Source: JBCCSZ01 sp039821145
GTDB taxonomy: Bacteria > Bacteroidota > Bacteroidia > Chitinophagales > Saprospiraceae
Assembly: GCA_039821145.1 (NCBI GenBank)
Contig: JBCBOS010000009.1
Span: forward strand, 1-64,000
Reading direction: 5' to 3'
Length of the DNA stretch: 64,000 nucleotides
Shown: positions 1 through 8,075 of the stretch, in pieces
Layout of the letters: each line of letters begins with the position of its first letter
How positions within the stretch are numbered: position 1 is the stretch's first letter
Notes under the pieces: model-generated
Seen by the model: the letters and a program-made list of their open reading frames with translations, nothing else
Databases searched by the model: none
Told to the model about the DNA's origin: nothing
Position numbers and translations under genes: made by a program

Positions 1-187
1 TGAATTACGCAGATTGCGACAATTAGAAGAGGAAAACAGACAACTAAAGCAGTTAGTGGCAGATCTGAGTTTGGACAAAAAATGCTTCAAGACGTAATTT
101 AAAAAAGCTTTAAGAACAGCTCCAAAACGAGAGTTGGTGGTGTTTTTACACAAGGCACCACTGACTGTTCGACGGCCTAAGACAAAA
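1..187 (+). pseudogene. IS3-family transposase OrfA remnant (truncated, frameshifted)
   Basis: Reading the plus strand from base 5 gives a leucine-rich coiled stretch (LRRLRQLEEENRQLK, then LVADLSLDKK). After a one-base shift near 82 it continues MLQDVI, and after a second shift near 100 it reads KKALRTAPKRELVVFLHKAP. This is the C-terminal part of the helix-turn-helix/leucine-zipper protein (OrfA) of IS3-type elements, running into the start of the OrfB region. Two frame changes and loss of similarity after about 187 show a decayed fragment. The left part lies outside the window. Bases 188-378 show nothing recognisable. Confidence 0.7.
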
Positions 188-383
188 AGGCTGCCGATTA
201 ATAAAACCTTCGCATGTTCAAAGACCTTTTGCTAAATAACGGAGTAAATTCCGATATTTGTTTCGAGAATTTTTTTGGTAGTTACATAAGCTTAATTGTG
301 GTAAATCAAATTTATGCATTAGCAAGGAATCCTCTTATTTTTTTCAGACTCTCGCAAAATGCTAAAGTCAACCTTAAGTTGTA

Positions 384-429
384 TGTTGTACGAAGTAAAG
401 TTTAGTAAAAGTAAAACGCAATAAAGATT
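384..429 (+). repeat. Left terminal inverted repeat of the IS481-like element
   Basis: Pairs with 1692-1737 in inverted orientation. The outer 9 bases (TGTTGTACG) and the inner 13 bases (CGCAATAAAGATT) are identical in both ends; mismatches cluster in the middle. The 5-bp duplication TTGTA lies immediately outside, at 379-383. Confidence 0.85.
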
Positions 430-479
430 AGCAAAAGAGCTATCTTACAATATTTGACATAACTGATAAATTCCAGATC

Positions 480-1683
480 ATGGGATCAGCTCTAGCTTAC
501 AAAAAAAGAGAACTGATAGTTAAAGAAAAGCTCAATGGAAAAACCTTGGCTTGTATTGCGCTGGAAAATAATTTTTCGTATTCGACGACCTGTCGAATAT
601 GGCGTCGGTTCAAGCGTCATGGTTTTGAAGGATTATCTGCCAACTACAATAATTGTGGTCCATCTACAATTAAGCATTCTAAAAAAGTCTATCGTTGTGG
701 CTTATGGCTTAAGCGAAGACATCCAAAATGGAGTGCTCCATTTATTTTAACCCTATTACAAGACCGCTATCCCAATGAAATTTTTCCTTCTGTTCGTACT
801 ATGCAACTATGGTTTCGAAAAGCTGGGCTTAGCTTACCCAAAGCTTATCGTAAGGAGCCTGTAGTTGAAAAGGTAGGAGCAGTGCATGATCGTTGGCAAA
901 TTGATGCAAAGGAAAATCTCAAACTTCAAAATGGTAGCAAAGGCTGTTACTTAAGTGTAGTAGATGTAAAATCTGGAGCGGCTTTAGGAGCTCCTGTTTT
1001 TCCCCAAAGGGAAGATCAACCAAGTAAGCCCTAGACAAGTTCGTCAAAAACTCATAGCCTTATTCAAGCAATGGGGCATGCCTCTAAGTATTCGAGTAGA
1101 TAATGGTATGCCCTTGGGGGATCCACAGCGCAAATCTATTCCTGAATTATCCCTTTGGCTGCTAGGAAAAAATATCGAAGTGATCTTTAATCGTCCTCGA
1201 CAGCCAACAGATAATGCTAGAGTAGAACGAATGCAACAGACAACTAAGAACTGGGCAAGCATTGAGCAAGCACAGAATTTTGAAGATTTGGATAGAAGGT
1301 TAAAACAAACCATCATCATCCAACGCGAAAAATTCAAGGTTAGCAGATTGCAAAATCGTACCAAGTTAGAAGTTTATCCTGAGTTATCGAGGAATAATCG
1401 CTAGTACGATGAACAAGCTTTTTTCCCTGACAAAGCCTATCAAAGACTTGCCATGTGTTCCTTTGTTAGAAAAGTAAGCTCGAATGGACAAATTTCTCTA
1501 TACGGTCGAATGTACCATTTGCCTAAACAATACAGAGCCACATATGTGCATATCAAATTTGATCCACAGCAGATTAGCTGGAATATTTTTGATGAGCATA
1601 ATAAATTCATTACTCAAATCGAAGCTAAGAATTTGACAATGGAAAATATTCGGAATTTATCAGTAGGTCAAAGAACTTTTTGA
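480..1683 (+). pseudogene. DDE (IS481-like) transposase with one frameshift and one nonsense codon
   Basis: The first segment (480 to about 1010) has an N-terminal helix-turn-helix (ALENNFSYSTTCRIWRRFKR) and the first catalytic Asp in WQIDAKE. The frame then moves by +1 around the T5C4 run at 1004-1013 and continues through the second Asp (IRVDNGMPLG, near 1095) and the Glu of NARVERMQQTTKNW (near 1230). A TAG at 1402-1404 interrupts the same frame, which resumes (YDEQAFFPDKAYQRL) to the stop after 1680. Joined, the pieces make a full integrase-core transposase with a C-terminal beta-rich tail. Neither lesion sits at a recognisable recoding signal, so it is read as dead; a sequencing error at the homopolymer cannot be excluded for the first lesion. 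Confidence 0.85.
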
Positions 1684-1691
1684 AATAGGGC

Positions 1692-1737
1692 AATCTTTAT
1701 TGCGCTTTCTATGATTTAAACTTTATTACGTACAACA
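1692..1737 (-). repeat. Right terminal inverted repeat of the IS481-like element
   Basis: Reverse complement of 384-429 at 36 of 46 positions. It starts 9 bp after the transposase stop. The second copy of the TTGTA target duplication is at 1738-1742. Confidence 0.85.
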
Positions 1738-1742
1738 TTGTA

Positions 1743-2302
1743 TTTAAATTTTCCCGAACTTCGATATATATTCATAGCACCAGAAAGATAGAAACTAGTT
1801 GGAGAGGAAGGGGAGTTGCAATCTATTATCTTTTGTTAACCAACTCGAACACGGATAAATCAACCGTCCATCCTGACTAAATCCTTCAAACCCACCATCT
1901 CCTCTTTACAGCATCTTTCAAGAATACAGCAAGCACATTTCCGTCAAATACTCAAGGGTGAGAAAGTGAGAAACTCACGCCTAAACTTTCTCAAGTTTCT
2001 CACTTTCTCAGTTACTCATCGCTTCTATTTATGATAAACGAAGCTTTTCCTAGTCGATTAGTAGGTGGTGTAGTAGGTGAATTTTAAAGTAATGCTTGTC
2101 GAAATGCCTTGATATGTAGGTATAATGGCGACAGGAACGGAGAGCAGAATATTAAGAGACAAGTTATAAAATACAATACCTAAAAAGAAAAGAGTTACTC
2201 TAAAACATAAATACAGGCAAATCCCCTCCATTTTCTTTCTCGACCTTACGATCCATCAACAAAATCACCCAAACAGTAAACCCAGATGTAAACCAATAAA
2301 AA
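1743..2302. other. Intergenic, AT-rich, no gene seen
   Basis: Between the IS and the tRNA-Asp terminator no reading frame with protein-like composition is visible on either strand. The only structure seen is the 17-bp inverted repeat at 1959-2010. Confidence 0.6.
1959..2010. repeat. Perfect 17-bp inverted repeat, 18-nt spacer
   Basis: The arm 1959-1975 (TGAGAAAGTGAGAAACT) is the exact reverse complement of 1994-2010. No T-run follows on either strand, so it is not an ordinary terminator. The arms are themselves purine- or pyrimidine-rich repeats of GAGAAA. Function unknown; it could be a remnant of a transposon end or a stable RNA hairpin. Confidence 0.7.
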
Positions 2303-2333
2303 AAGGAGTTACGCAAAATTTGCGTAACTCCTT
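2303..2333 (-). terminator. Rho-independent terminator of tRNA-Asp
   Basis: Self-complementary AAGGAGTTACGCAA / TTGCGTAACTCCTT followed on the minus strand by a run of seven T, 14 bp downstream of the tRNA 3' end. Confidence 0.85.
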
Positions 2334-2346
2334 GATTTTCAGTAAG

Positions 2347-2420
2347 CGGTCCGGACGGGACTCGAACCCGCGACCCCCTGCGTGACAGGCAGGTATTCTA
2401 ACCAACTGAACTACCGGACC
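2347..2420 (-). tRNA. tRNA-Asp (GTC)
   Basis: The minus strand folds into a full cloverleaf: acceptor GGTCCGG/CCGGACC, D arm with AGTTGGTTAGA, anticodon stem CCTGC/GCAGG with loop CTGTCAC (anticodon GTC, plus-strand bases 2384-2386), and T arm with GGTTCGAGTCC. The discriminator base is G; CCA is not encoded. A strong terminator follows. It sits just right of the IS-rich strip, and tRNA loci are common borders of accessory DNA. Confidence 0.97.
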
Positions 2421-2438
2421 ATTCTCTACCACAAACCC

Positions 2439-2801
2439 TCAGAAGCTTTTCTTCCAAATTATCCATCCATTAAACAGATATTGTTCGCAATAGCGATTGC
2501 AAAAATAAGATTCTGACGGGAAAGATGCAATAGTCTGAAGAAAAAAATAAAAAAAGTCGAGCAGAGCACAGCGATCTGATGCGGGATTGCTAATTTTGCA
2601 TGCTTGTGCAAAGTAGTCAAATGCTTCAAGTAGGGGCATTTCTCGCTGCTGGCAAACAGGTCCAATACAAATGGCCTGCTTCCAAATCGACTCATTGTCA
2701 GTCGGTTGTGCTACAAACAGCAGGCGCGCAAGCCAAAGCACCCAACCATTGAGAACAGCTGCAACAATACCTTTGAATGACCGGAGCTGGGCGCTGACCA
2801 T
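2439..2801 (-). CDS. Possible small hypothetical protein (120 aa)
   Basis: A minus-strand frame outside accA begins at ATG 2801 (MVSAQLRSFKGIVAAVLNGW) and stops 18 bp before the tRNA-Asp. Its predicted product has a hydrophobic N-terminal helix and many Cys and aromatic residues. I recognise no family. The frame is a continuation of an open antisense frame through accA, and no Shine-Dalgarno is visible, so it may be chance; it is listed because the intergenic portion alone is open for 121 codons. Confidence 0.25.
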   Translation of the reverse strand: MVSAQLRSFKGIVAAVLNGWVLWLARLLFVAQPTDNESIWKQAICIGPVCQQREMPLLEAFDYFAQACKISNPASDRCALLDFFYFFLQTIASFPSESYFCNRYCEQYLFNGWIIWKKSF

Positions 2802-2828
2802 TATTTGAAAAGGTAAAAATGAATGTGT

Positions 2829-3809
2829 ATGGTTTTTTTGGACTTTGAAAAACCGCTTGAAAGCCTGTATGAACAGCTTGATAAAATTCGCCAGGTAGGA
2901 GAGGCTGGCGACATCGACGTGTCGGACAAGATCAAGGAGCTGGAAAACAAAATTCGCTCCGAGCGCAAAAGCATCTACAGCAACCTCACCGGATGGCAAA
3001 AGGTGCAACTCTCTCGCCACCCCGAACGTCCCTATACCTATTACTACATCAACCAAATGTGCCGCCGATTCGTCGAATTGCACGGCGATCGCTACTTTGG
3101 CGACGATCACGCCATCGTCGGAGGACTGGGCAACATCGATGGACAAAACGTGGTCATCATTGGGCACCAAAAAGGGGTCAATACCAAAATGCGGCAGTAT
3201 CGCAACTTCGGCATGGCCAATCCCGAGGGCTATCGCAAAGCCCTTCGCTTGATGAAAATGGCCGACCGATTTGGGCATCCCATCGTTTGCCTCATCGATA
3301 CGCCAGGTGCCTATCCTGGCATCGAAGCCGAGGAACGAGGACAGGCCGAAGCCATCGCCCGCAACCTCATCGAAATGGCGCAGCTGCGCGTACCCGTCGT
3401 CTGTGTGGTCATCGGCGAAGGAGCCTCCGGAGGGGCCATCGGCATCGGACTGGGCGATCGGGTGTACATGTTGGAAAATACTTGGTACTCCGTCATCTCC
3501 CCCGAATCCTGCTCCTCCATCTTGTGGCGCAGTTGGGACTTCAAAGAACAGGCCGCCGAAGCCCTCAAACTCACCTCCGATCACATGTTTGAGTTTGGAC
3601 TGATCGATGGCATCATCAAAGAACCCGTCGGTGGCGCCCACGCGTCGCCCGAAGAAATGGCCAAAATCGTCAAACGACACATCAAAAAGGCCATCGCCGA
3701 ACTCCAGGAAATGGACGAAGACCAAAGAATCGATGCTCGCATACAAAAGTACAGCACAATGGGCGTTTATCAGATGAAAGGCGAAAACGTCACCGAGCAA
3801 AGCGAATAA
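2829..3809 (+). CDS. accA: Acetyl-CoA carboxylase carboxyltransferase, alpha subunit
   Basis: Alpha half of the cytoplasmic carboxyltransferase that moves the carboxyl group from carboxybiotin to acetyl-CoA, giving malonyl-CoA for fatty-acid synthesis; it works with AccD in an alpha2beta2 complex. The protein opens with the family signature VFLDFEKPLESLYEQLDKI and a short coiled coil, then the crotonase-type core: RPYTYYYI, FVELHGDRYFGDDHAI, the oxyanion-hole regions (LIDTPGAYPGIEAEERGQ and GEGASGGAIGI) and SPESCSSILWR. About 326 aa, normal length. I prefer the ATG at 2829 because family members begin two or three residues before LDFE; an in-frame ATG at 2823 is better placed for the weak AAAGG-like signal. 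It stands alone, with accD elsewhere. Confidence 0.96.
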   Translation: MVFLDFEKPLESLYEQLDKIRQVGEAGDIDVSDKIKELENKIRSERKSIYSNLTGWQKVQLSRHPERPYTYYYINQMCRRFVELHGDRYFGDDHAIVGGLGNIDGQNVVIIGHQKGVNTKMRQYRNFGMANPEGYRKALRLMKMADRFGHPIVCLIDTPGAYPGIEAEERGQAEAIARNLIEMAQLRVPVVCVVIGEGASGGAIGIGLGDRVYMLENTWYSVISPESCSSILWRSWDFKEQAAEALKLTSDHMFEFGLIDGIIKEPVGGAHASPEEMAKIVKRHIKKAIAELQEMDEDQRIDARIQKYSTMGVYQMKGENVTEQSE

Positions 3810-4031
3810 CCCACTGCCTTGCGTACTGCCAAGGGAGCAGGTCACCACTGCCCCGCCCAACAGTCGTGGGGTTCCCCGAAACACACCCATGATACCCAAA
3901 CCGCTTCTCTGCACCAACAGAAGGGAATGATTTGCATGGCGCAAATGTTATTCGACAACTACAAAACGTCTGGACAAGCTTGATCGCAGAACAAACGTTC
4001 TGCCGATGATACCCCAGGCTCATCACTTACT

Positions 4032-4580
4032 ATGGAAAATTGGTTTCAAAAAAAATACGTGCACTTGCACGAACGATGGTTGGTCCGAAAACTACAACAG
4101 GCATCCTTCCAGCGTGGGTCTGTCCAATTCAAACAGGCGCGCTCCATTGGCATCGCCTACCTGGCGAGCAATCTCACCCAGACCGATCACATCCGCGGAT
4201 TTGTCCGCCAACTCCGCAAAGAGGACAAAGAGGTGAAAGTCTTGGCGTTTTTTCCAGACAAATTGGAACACAATGCCTGCCCTCATAAATATTTTACCAA
4301 AAAGTCCTTAGATTGGATGATGCGGCCCAAAGACTTTGACACAGAGCAATTTATGAAAACACCATTCGACGTACTCATCAACCTGAGCCTCGTCGATTGC
4401 CTCCCGCTCGAATATGTATTCGCCCTGTCAAAGGCCGGCTTTCGGGTGGGGCCATTGTCCCCAAAGTTGTACTGCTACGACCTGATGATCGACACATCAG
4501 ACGATCAAATGCCCAACTTTATTCAACAAGTCGCGTTTTTCTTGAACAGAATGAGCAATTATGAGACATCAACAGTTTAG
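4032..4580 (+). CDS. DUF6913-type hypothetical protein upstream of dapA
   Basis: A 182-aa soluble protein that opens MENWFQKKYVHLHERWL and has a Rossmann-like middle (SIGIAYLASN...VKVLAFFPDK...FDVLINLSLVDCLPLEYVFALSKAGFRVGP). I recognise it as the small Bacteroidota family (DUF6913) often found before dapA; its function is unknown. The end overlaps dapA by 20 bp, so the two are almost certainly co-transcribed and possibly translationally coupled. Whether it takes part in lysine/diaminopimelate synthesis is inference from position only. Confidence 0.75.
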   Translation: MENWFQKKYVHLHERWLVRKLQQASFQRGSVQFKQARSIGIAYLASNLTQTDHIRGFVRQLRKEDKEVKVLAFFPDKLEHNACPHKYFTKKSLDWMMRPKDFDTEQFMKTPFDVLINLSLVDCLPLEYVFALSKAGFRVGPLSPKLYCYDLMIDTSDDQMPNFIQQVAFFLNRMSNYETSTV

Positions 4581-5466
4581 AGGCACAGGCATCGCCCTGG
4601 TCACTCCTTTCAAAAATGGAAAGATTGATTACAAATCCCTCAAAAGAGTCATAGAGCATTGCGTATCCGGTGGCGTTGAATACCTCGTTTCCCTTGGGAC
4701 TACCGGTGAGTCGGTGACCCTCAGCACCGAGGAATGCCGCGAAGTGGTCGACTTTACCTTAAAGACATTGGACGGCCGCCTGCCTCTGGTGGTTGGGATG
4801 TTTGGGGGAAACAATACCGCCGTGCTTGTAAAACGTCTCCAAAACTTTGATTTCTCCGGCTGCGCTGGCATCCTCTCCAGCAATCCCAGCTACAACAAAC
4901 CCTCCCAGGAAGGCATCTTCCGCCACTACATGGCCGTCGCCGAAGCAAGCCCCGTCCCCGTGATCATCTACAATGTACCAGGACGGACTTCTTCCAATAT
5001 GAGCGCCGAAACCATTGTCAAACTGGCCCATGCCTCCGACAAGTTTGTCGCCATCAAAGAGGCCAGTGGCAGCATGACCCAAGCGTCGGACATCCTCAAG
5101 CACAAGCCCGATGATTTCATGTTGCTCTCCGGAGATGACCCCACTGCTCTGGCATTCATTGCCCAAGGAGGCGATGGCGTCATATCTGTCATCGGAAACG
5201 CCTACCCAGGCCCCTTCTCCGACATGATCCGCGCCGCTCTGAACAACGAATGGGCCACCGCCCGCAAACTTCATCTCGATCTCTACGACCTGCACAAATG
5301 GCTCTACGTCGAAGGCAATCCCGCAGGCATCAAGGCTTGCTTGGAGACCATGAACCTGTGCCGCAAGGAGTTGCGCCTGCCTCTGGTCCCCCTCTCTGAA
5401 GCCAACGTTCAGCAGCTGCGACAGGAAATGCGCCGCATCGCCAATTCCCTCGCTGTGAAGGCTTGA
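4561..5466 (+). CDS. dapA: 4-hydroxy-tetrahydrodipicolinate synthase
   Basis: Condenses pyruvate with aspartate semialdehyde, the first committed step to meso-diaminopimelate and lysine. The 301-aa TIM barrel has the expected active-site elements: SLGTTGES (44-51), the catalytic Tyr137 in IIYNVPGRTSSN, and Schiff-base Lys166 in FVAIKEASG, followed by LLSGDD and GGDGVISVIGN. It begins inside the preceding DUF6913 gene (20-bp overlap). Length and motifs are normal; the downstream 148 bp to the next gene show no clear terminator. Confidence 0.97.
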   Translation: MRHQQFRGTGIALVTPFKNGKIDYKSLKRVIEHCVSGGVEYLVSLGTTGESVTLSTEECREVVDFTLKTLDGRLPLVVGMFGGNNTAVLVKRLQNFDFSGCAGILSSNPSYNKPSQEGIFRHYMAVAEASPVPVIIYNVPGRTSSNMSAETIVKLAHASDKFVAIKEASGSMTQASDILKHKPDDFMLLSGDDPTALAFIAQGGDGVISVIGNAYPGPFSDMIRAALNNEWATARKLHLDLYDLHKWLYVEGNPAGIKACLETMNLCRKELRLPLVPLSEANVQQLRQEMRRIANSLAVKA

Positions 5467-5614
5467 CCAAGGGCTGATCAAATTTTTTTTGCCACAAATT
5501 GACAATGATCATAGGGGAGAGGCGTTCTTTTTGGCGTCAGGGTATTGAAAGCACTGCTCATCGCACCTTCGCACCGCAGTCCGTTACCAATGACAACGCC
5601 AAAATGACAATTGT

Positions 5615-6337
5615 ATGAAAAAGTCAATGTGGATCACAAGCCTCCTCTTCAGCTGCTGCTGTTTTGTACTCAACGCCCAAGGAACCTTTAGCCTCGACCC
5701 TTTCGATGGAGTCGTCGTCACGGGCAACATCGAACTCACCATCACCAAGGGAGAAAATGAAAGCATGGAAGTCGAACGCGACTTTTCCAAACTTCGCTTC
5801 GATGTCCTCAATGGTGTCCTGCGCCTCAAACGTCGCAAACTCTACAGCATTCGCGAATACGAAGACGACCCCATTTACATCACATTGACCTACCGCGACA
5901 TCAGAAGCCTCAAGGCAACCGCCGGCGCCAATGTCCGCAGCCGAGAAACCGTGGAAGCAGATCTGCTGAGCCTGCGCTTTGGAAGTGGGGCCCATGGCAA
6001 GATGGACTTGAAGGTGACAGAACTGTCGGTCAGCGTCAATGAAGGGGCTCAGCTCAAACTTCGTGGACAAGTCGACTCGCAAAATACAGCCGTTACCACT
6101 GGTGCCATATTGGATGCGCGAGACATGGAGTCCCAGCGGGCACATGTGCGGGCTTCCACAGGCGGAGAGGCCGAGGTCAATGTCGTAGAATACATCTATG
6201 CCAATGCCAATACGGGCGGCGACATTGAGTACGATGGAGAGCCGGAAAAAGTCAGACTCAAGGACAGCCTGGGGGGAGATGTATCGCCCCGTTTTGGCTC
6301 CCGCAGCAGCTCCAAAAGACCCAAAACAAAGCTGTAA
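5615..6337 (+). CDS. GIN-domain (DUF2807) secreted protein
   Basis: 240 aa with a signal peptide (MKKSMWITSLLFSCCCFVLNAQ, cleavage near residue 22) followed by a right-handed beta-helix-like repeat domain typical of the Bacteroidota 'head GIN' family: FDGVVVTGNIELTITKGE, later LKATAGANVRS, LSLRFGSGAHGKMDLKV, LSVSVNEGAQLKLRG, AHVRASTGGEAEVNV, IYANANTGGDIEYDG. These proteins are exported and often described as putative adhesin-like; substrate and partners are unknown. The C-terminal end is basic (SRSSSKRPKTKL), unusual for a surface domain but short. Followed by a terminator at 6437. Confidence 0.88.
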   Translation: MKKSMWITSLLFSCCCFVLNAQGTFSLDPFDGVVVTGNIELTITKGENESMEVERDFSKLRFDVLNGVLRLKRRKLYSIREYEDDPIYITLTYRDIRSLKATAGANVRSRETVEADLLSLRFGSGAHGKMDLKVTELSVSVNEGAQLKLRGQVDSQNTAVTTGAILDARDMESQRAHVRASTGGEAEVNVVEYIYANANTGGDIEYDGEPEKVRLKDSLGGDVSPRFGSRSSSKRPKTKL

Positions 6338-6436
6338 TTGTTATGAAGCAAAGTTTTTAAGAAAAGCCGAAAGGCTCGCTTTGAACAAGTTCGATACCCC
6401 CTCGTTTTTACAGTAAGAAAACAAACAAAACCGAAG

Positions 6437-6486
6437 AAACCACCGTCGATGCGTCCCCCCCCAAAGGCATCCGGTGGTTTTTTCTT
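6437..6486 (+). terminator. Rho-independent terminator after the GIN-domain gene
   Basis: AAACCACCG (6437-6445) pairs with CGGTGGTTT (6472-6480), with an inner TGC/GCA pairing, followed by a T-rich tail (TTTTTTCTTTT). Confidence 0.75.
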
Positions 6487-6499
6487 TTCCCCTCCTCCC

Positions 6500-6530
6500 T
6501 TGCCCTCTTGCCCTGTGCGCCGTACCTTTG
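6500..6530 (+). promoter_or_regulatory. Bacteroidota-type promoter of the WG-repeat gene
   Basis: TTG at 6500-6502 and TACCTTTG at 6523-6530 are separated by 20 nt, matching the TTG-N20-TAnnTTTG pattern of the phylum's housekeeping sigma factor. The ATG follows 15 nt later. Confidence 0.6.
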
Positions 6531-6545
6531 CCCTTGATTTTTCCC

Positions 6546-7973
6546 ATGAATACCACTTACATGTACGCTTACCTTCCCGGATTTTCGCTGCTCTGCCTAT
6601 GGCTTTTTGCCTCGTCTCTCCATGCACAGGACCAAAACTACGAATGGGCCTTCGATTGTCAATACGACAAATGTTATGACTTTTACGACGGTCGCGCCAT
6701 CGTCATCCAAGGGCGACGCAAGGGCTTCATCGACCGCAAAGGCAGTCTCCGAGTGGCGCCCCACTTTCACATCATCGATGCCTACTCTCAGGAATTGGCT
6801 TCGGCCGGATTCATCGACTTTCAGAAGATGGAGTCCAAAAGTGGCTACATCAACAAGGCCGGAGAAATGGTCATCCCTAATGTATACGACATCACCAGCC
6901 CCTTCAACCAAGACTTGGCCTGCGTAGAACAAGACGGCCGCTGGGGCTTCATCGACCGCCAAGGCAAATACGTCATTCCCGCCCGCTACGATGGCGCCCA
7001 AACCTTTGCCGAAGGACTGGGAGGGGTCAAGATTGGTGCTTTCTGGGGCTTTCTGCGGGCCGATGGCTCTGTGGCAATTCCCGCCCGCTTCGACATGGTC
7101 CTGCCGTTCAAAGAAGGGGTCAGTGCCGTCAAATACAAGGGGCGCTGGGGGTTCATCGGTCCGGATGGACAATTCGTTCTTCAGCCCAAATACGACTATG
7201 CGGGCAGCTTCGAAGATGGCCTGGCCAGGGTGTCCTACCAGAAACGCTGGGGACTCATCGGTCGCAAAGGAGAGTTTGTGGTAGAACCCATCTACGATCT
7301 GATCTTCAATTTTTTTGATGGCTTGGCCAGGGTCAAAAAAGACGATCGCTGGGGCTTCATCGACTACAAGGGCAACTATGTTGTGACACCGACTTACGAA
7401 ATGGCCCACGACTACAGCGAAGGCCTTACCCGCGTCAAGCAAAATGGCAAATGGGGCTACCTCAACCTCAAAGGCGAGCTGGTCATTCCCACTTTGTTCA
7501 ACACCGCTTTTGACTTTCGGGAGGGCCTCGCCCGGGTGACCGAGGACGCCCGCCGGGGCTACATCCGCTACGTTCAACCCCTGGAACCAGACATGGAGGT
7601 GGACAAACCCGCTGCCTCCGCTGAAGAAATGACCAAACGCAACATCAAAAACGGCCGAACCATCCGGGTCAAGAGCCGGGAACTGGTCGTCGAACTGTTT
7701 GACCACAAAAAATTGGATGGCGATGTCATCTCGATGAACTTTAAAGGAGAATGGATTGTCAAATACCACGAGCTGCGCTCCGAACGGCATCGACTTCGAC
7801 TGTTTTTGGATGGAGAAAAGGGGACCAATTACCTCATGCTCTACGCCAACAACCTGGGCAAGGAACCACCCAATACAGTTGCCCTGAACATTGATGATGG
7901 AACCGACGTACAAAGAGTCATCCTCAATGCCGATCTGAAAAGTTGCGACATCATCTATTTCGAAATCCAATGA
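6546..7973 (+). CDS. Secreted WG-repeat protein
   Basis: 475 aa from the ATG at 6546, chosen because it gives a clean signal peptide (MNTTYMYAYLPGFSLLCLWL, ending SLHAQ) and sits 15 nt after a promoter box. Eight repeats of about 34 aa follow (roughly residues 30-340), each with the WGFID..G..VI.P.YD pattern, for example GRWGFIDRQGKYVIPARYD and NGKWGYLNLKGELVIP. The C-terminal 110 residues form a separate beta-rich module (VELFDHKKLDGDVISMNF; LMLYANNLGKEPPNTVAL; DLKSCDIIYFEI) that I associate with other exported Bacteroidota proteins. WG repeats are thought to bind or scaffold, but no ligand is known. An upstream in-frame extension to 6474 would lack a signal peptide. Confidence 0.85.
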   Translation: MNTTYMYAYLPGFSLLCLWLFASSLHAQDQNYEWAFDCQYDKCYDFYDGRAIVIQGRRKGFIDRKGSLRVAPHFHIIDAYSQELASAGFIDFQKMESKSGYINKAGEMVIPNVYDITSPFNQDLACVEQDGRWGFIDRQGKYVIPARYDGAQTFAEGLGGVKIGAFWGFLRADGSVAIPARFDMVLPFKEGVSAVKYKGRWGFIGPDGQFVLQPKYDYAGSFEDGLARVSYQKRWGLIGRKGEFVVEPIYDLIFNFFDGLARVKKDDRWGFIDYKGNYVVTPTYEMAHDYSEGLTRVKQNGKWGYLNLKGELVIPTLFNTAFDFREGLARVTEDARRGYIRYVQPLEPDMEVDKPAASAEEMTKRNIKNGRTIRVKSRELVVELFDHKKLDGDVISMNFKGEWIVKYHELRSERHRLRLFLDGEKGTNYLMLYANNLGKEPPNTVALNIDDGTDVQRVILNADLKSCDIIYFEIQ

Positions 7974-8075
7974 TCACTGTGGTTCGGGGCATTGGCACAA
8001 TCTGGTGGCCAGGATATGATCGGCGCCATTTCAGACGTTATAACCAACAACGCCCTCAACGGAATCCTAGACCTT

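Larger units (their letters stand above)
384..1737 (+). mobile_element. IS481-like insertion sequence, ends complete, transposase inactivated
   Basis: The element is 1,354 bp long and begins TGTTGTAC and ends GTACAACA. The terminal 46 bp at each end match as inverted repeats at 36 of 46 positions without gaps. A perfect 5-bp direct repeat, TTGTA, flanks it at 379-383 and 1738-1742, as expected of a target-site duplication. It encloses one DDE transposase reading frame broken by a frameshift and a stop codon. Size, TGT...ACA ends and the transposase type fit the IS481 group; the family name is inferred from these, not from a database match. The element is much richer in A+T than the genes that follow. 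Confidence 0.8.

Noticed and set aside
214..405. 63-codon plus-strand frame
   Set aside because: It runs into the left terminal inverted repeat of the IS and spans its target duplication; no protein-like features.
480..1683. Programmed frameshift and stop read-through in the IS481-like transposase
   Set aside because: The family normally uses a single frame, no slippery heptamer with downstream structure is evident at the shift point, and a second, unrelated TAG lesion is also present.
2802..3944. Long open minus-strand frame antisense to accA
   Set aside because: The plus-strand accA is unmistakable; the antisense frame is open because of third-position bias in GC-rich codons and has no recognisable motif.
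6597..7970. 457-codon minus-strand frame over the WG-repeat gene
   Set aside because: The plus strand has a signal peptide, eight WG repeats and a promoter; the antisense product is a shadow of the repeats.
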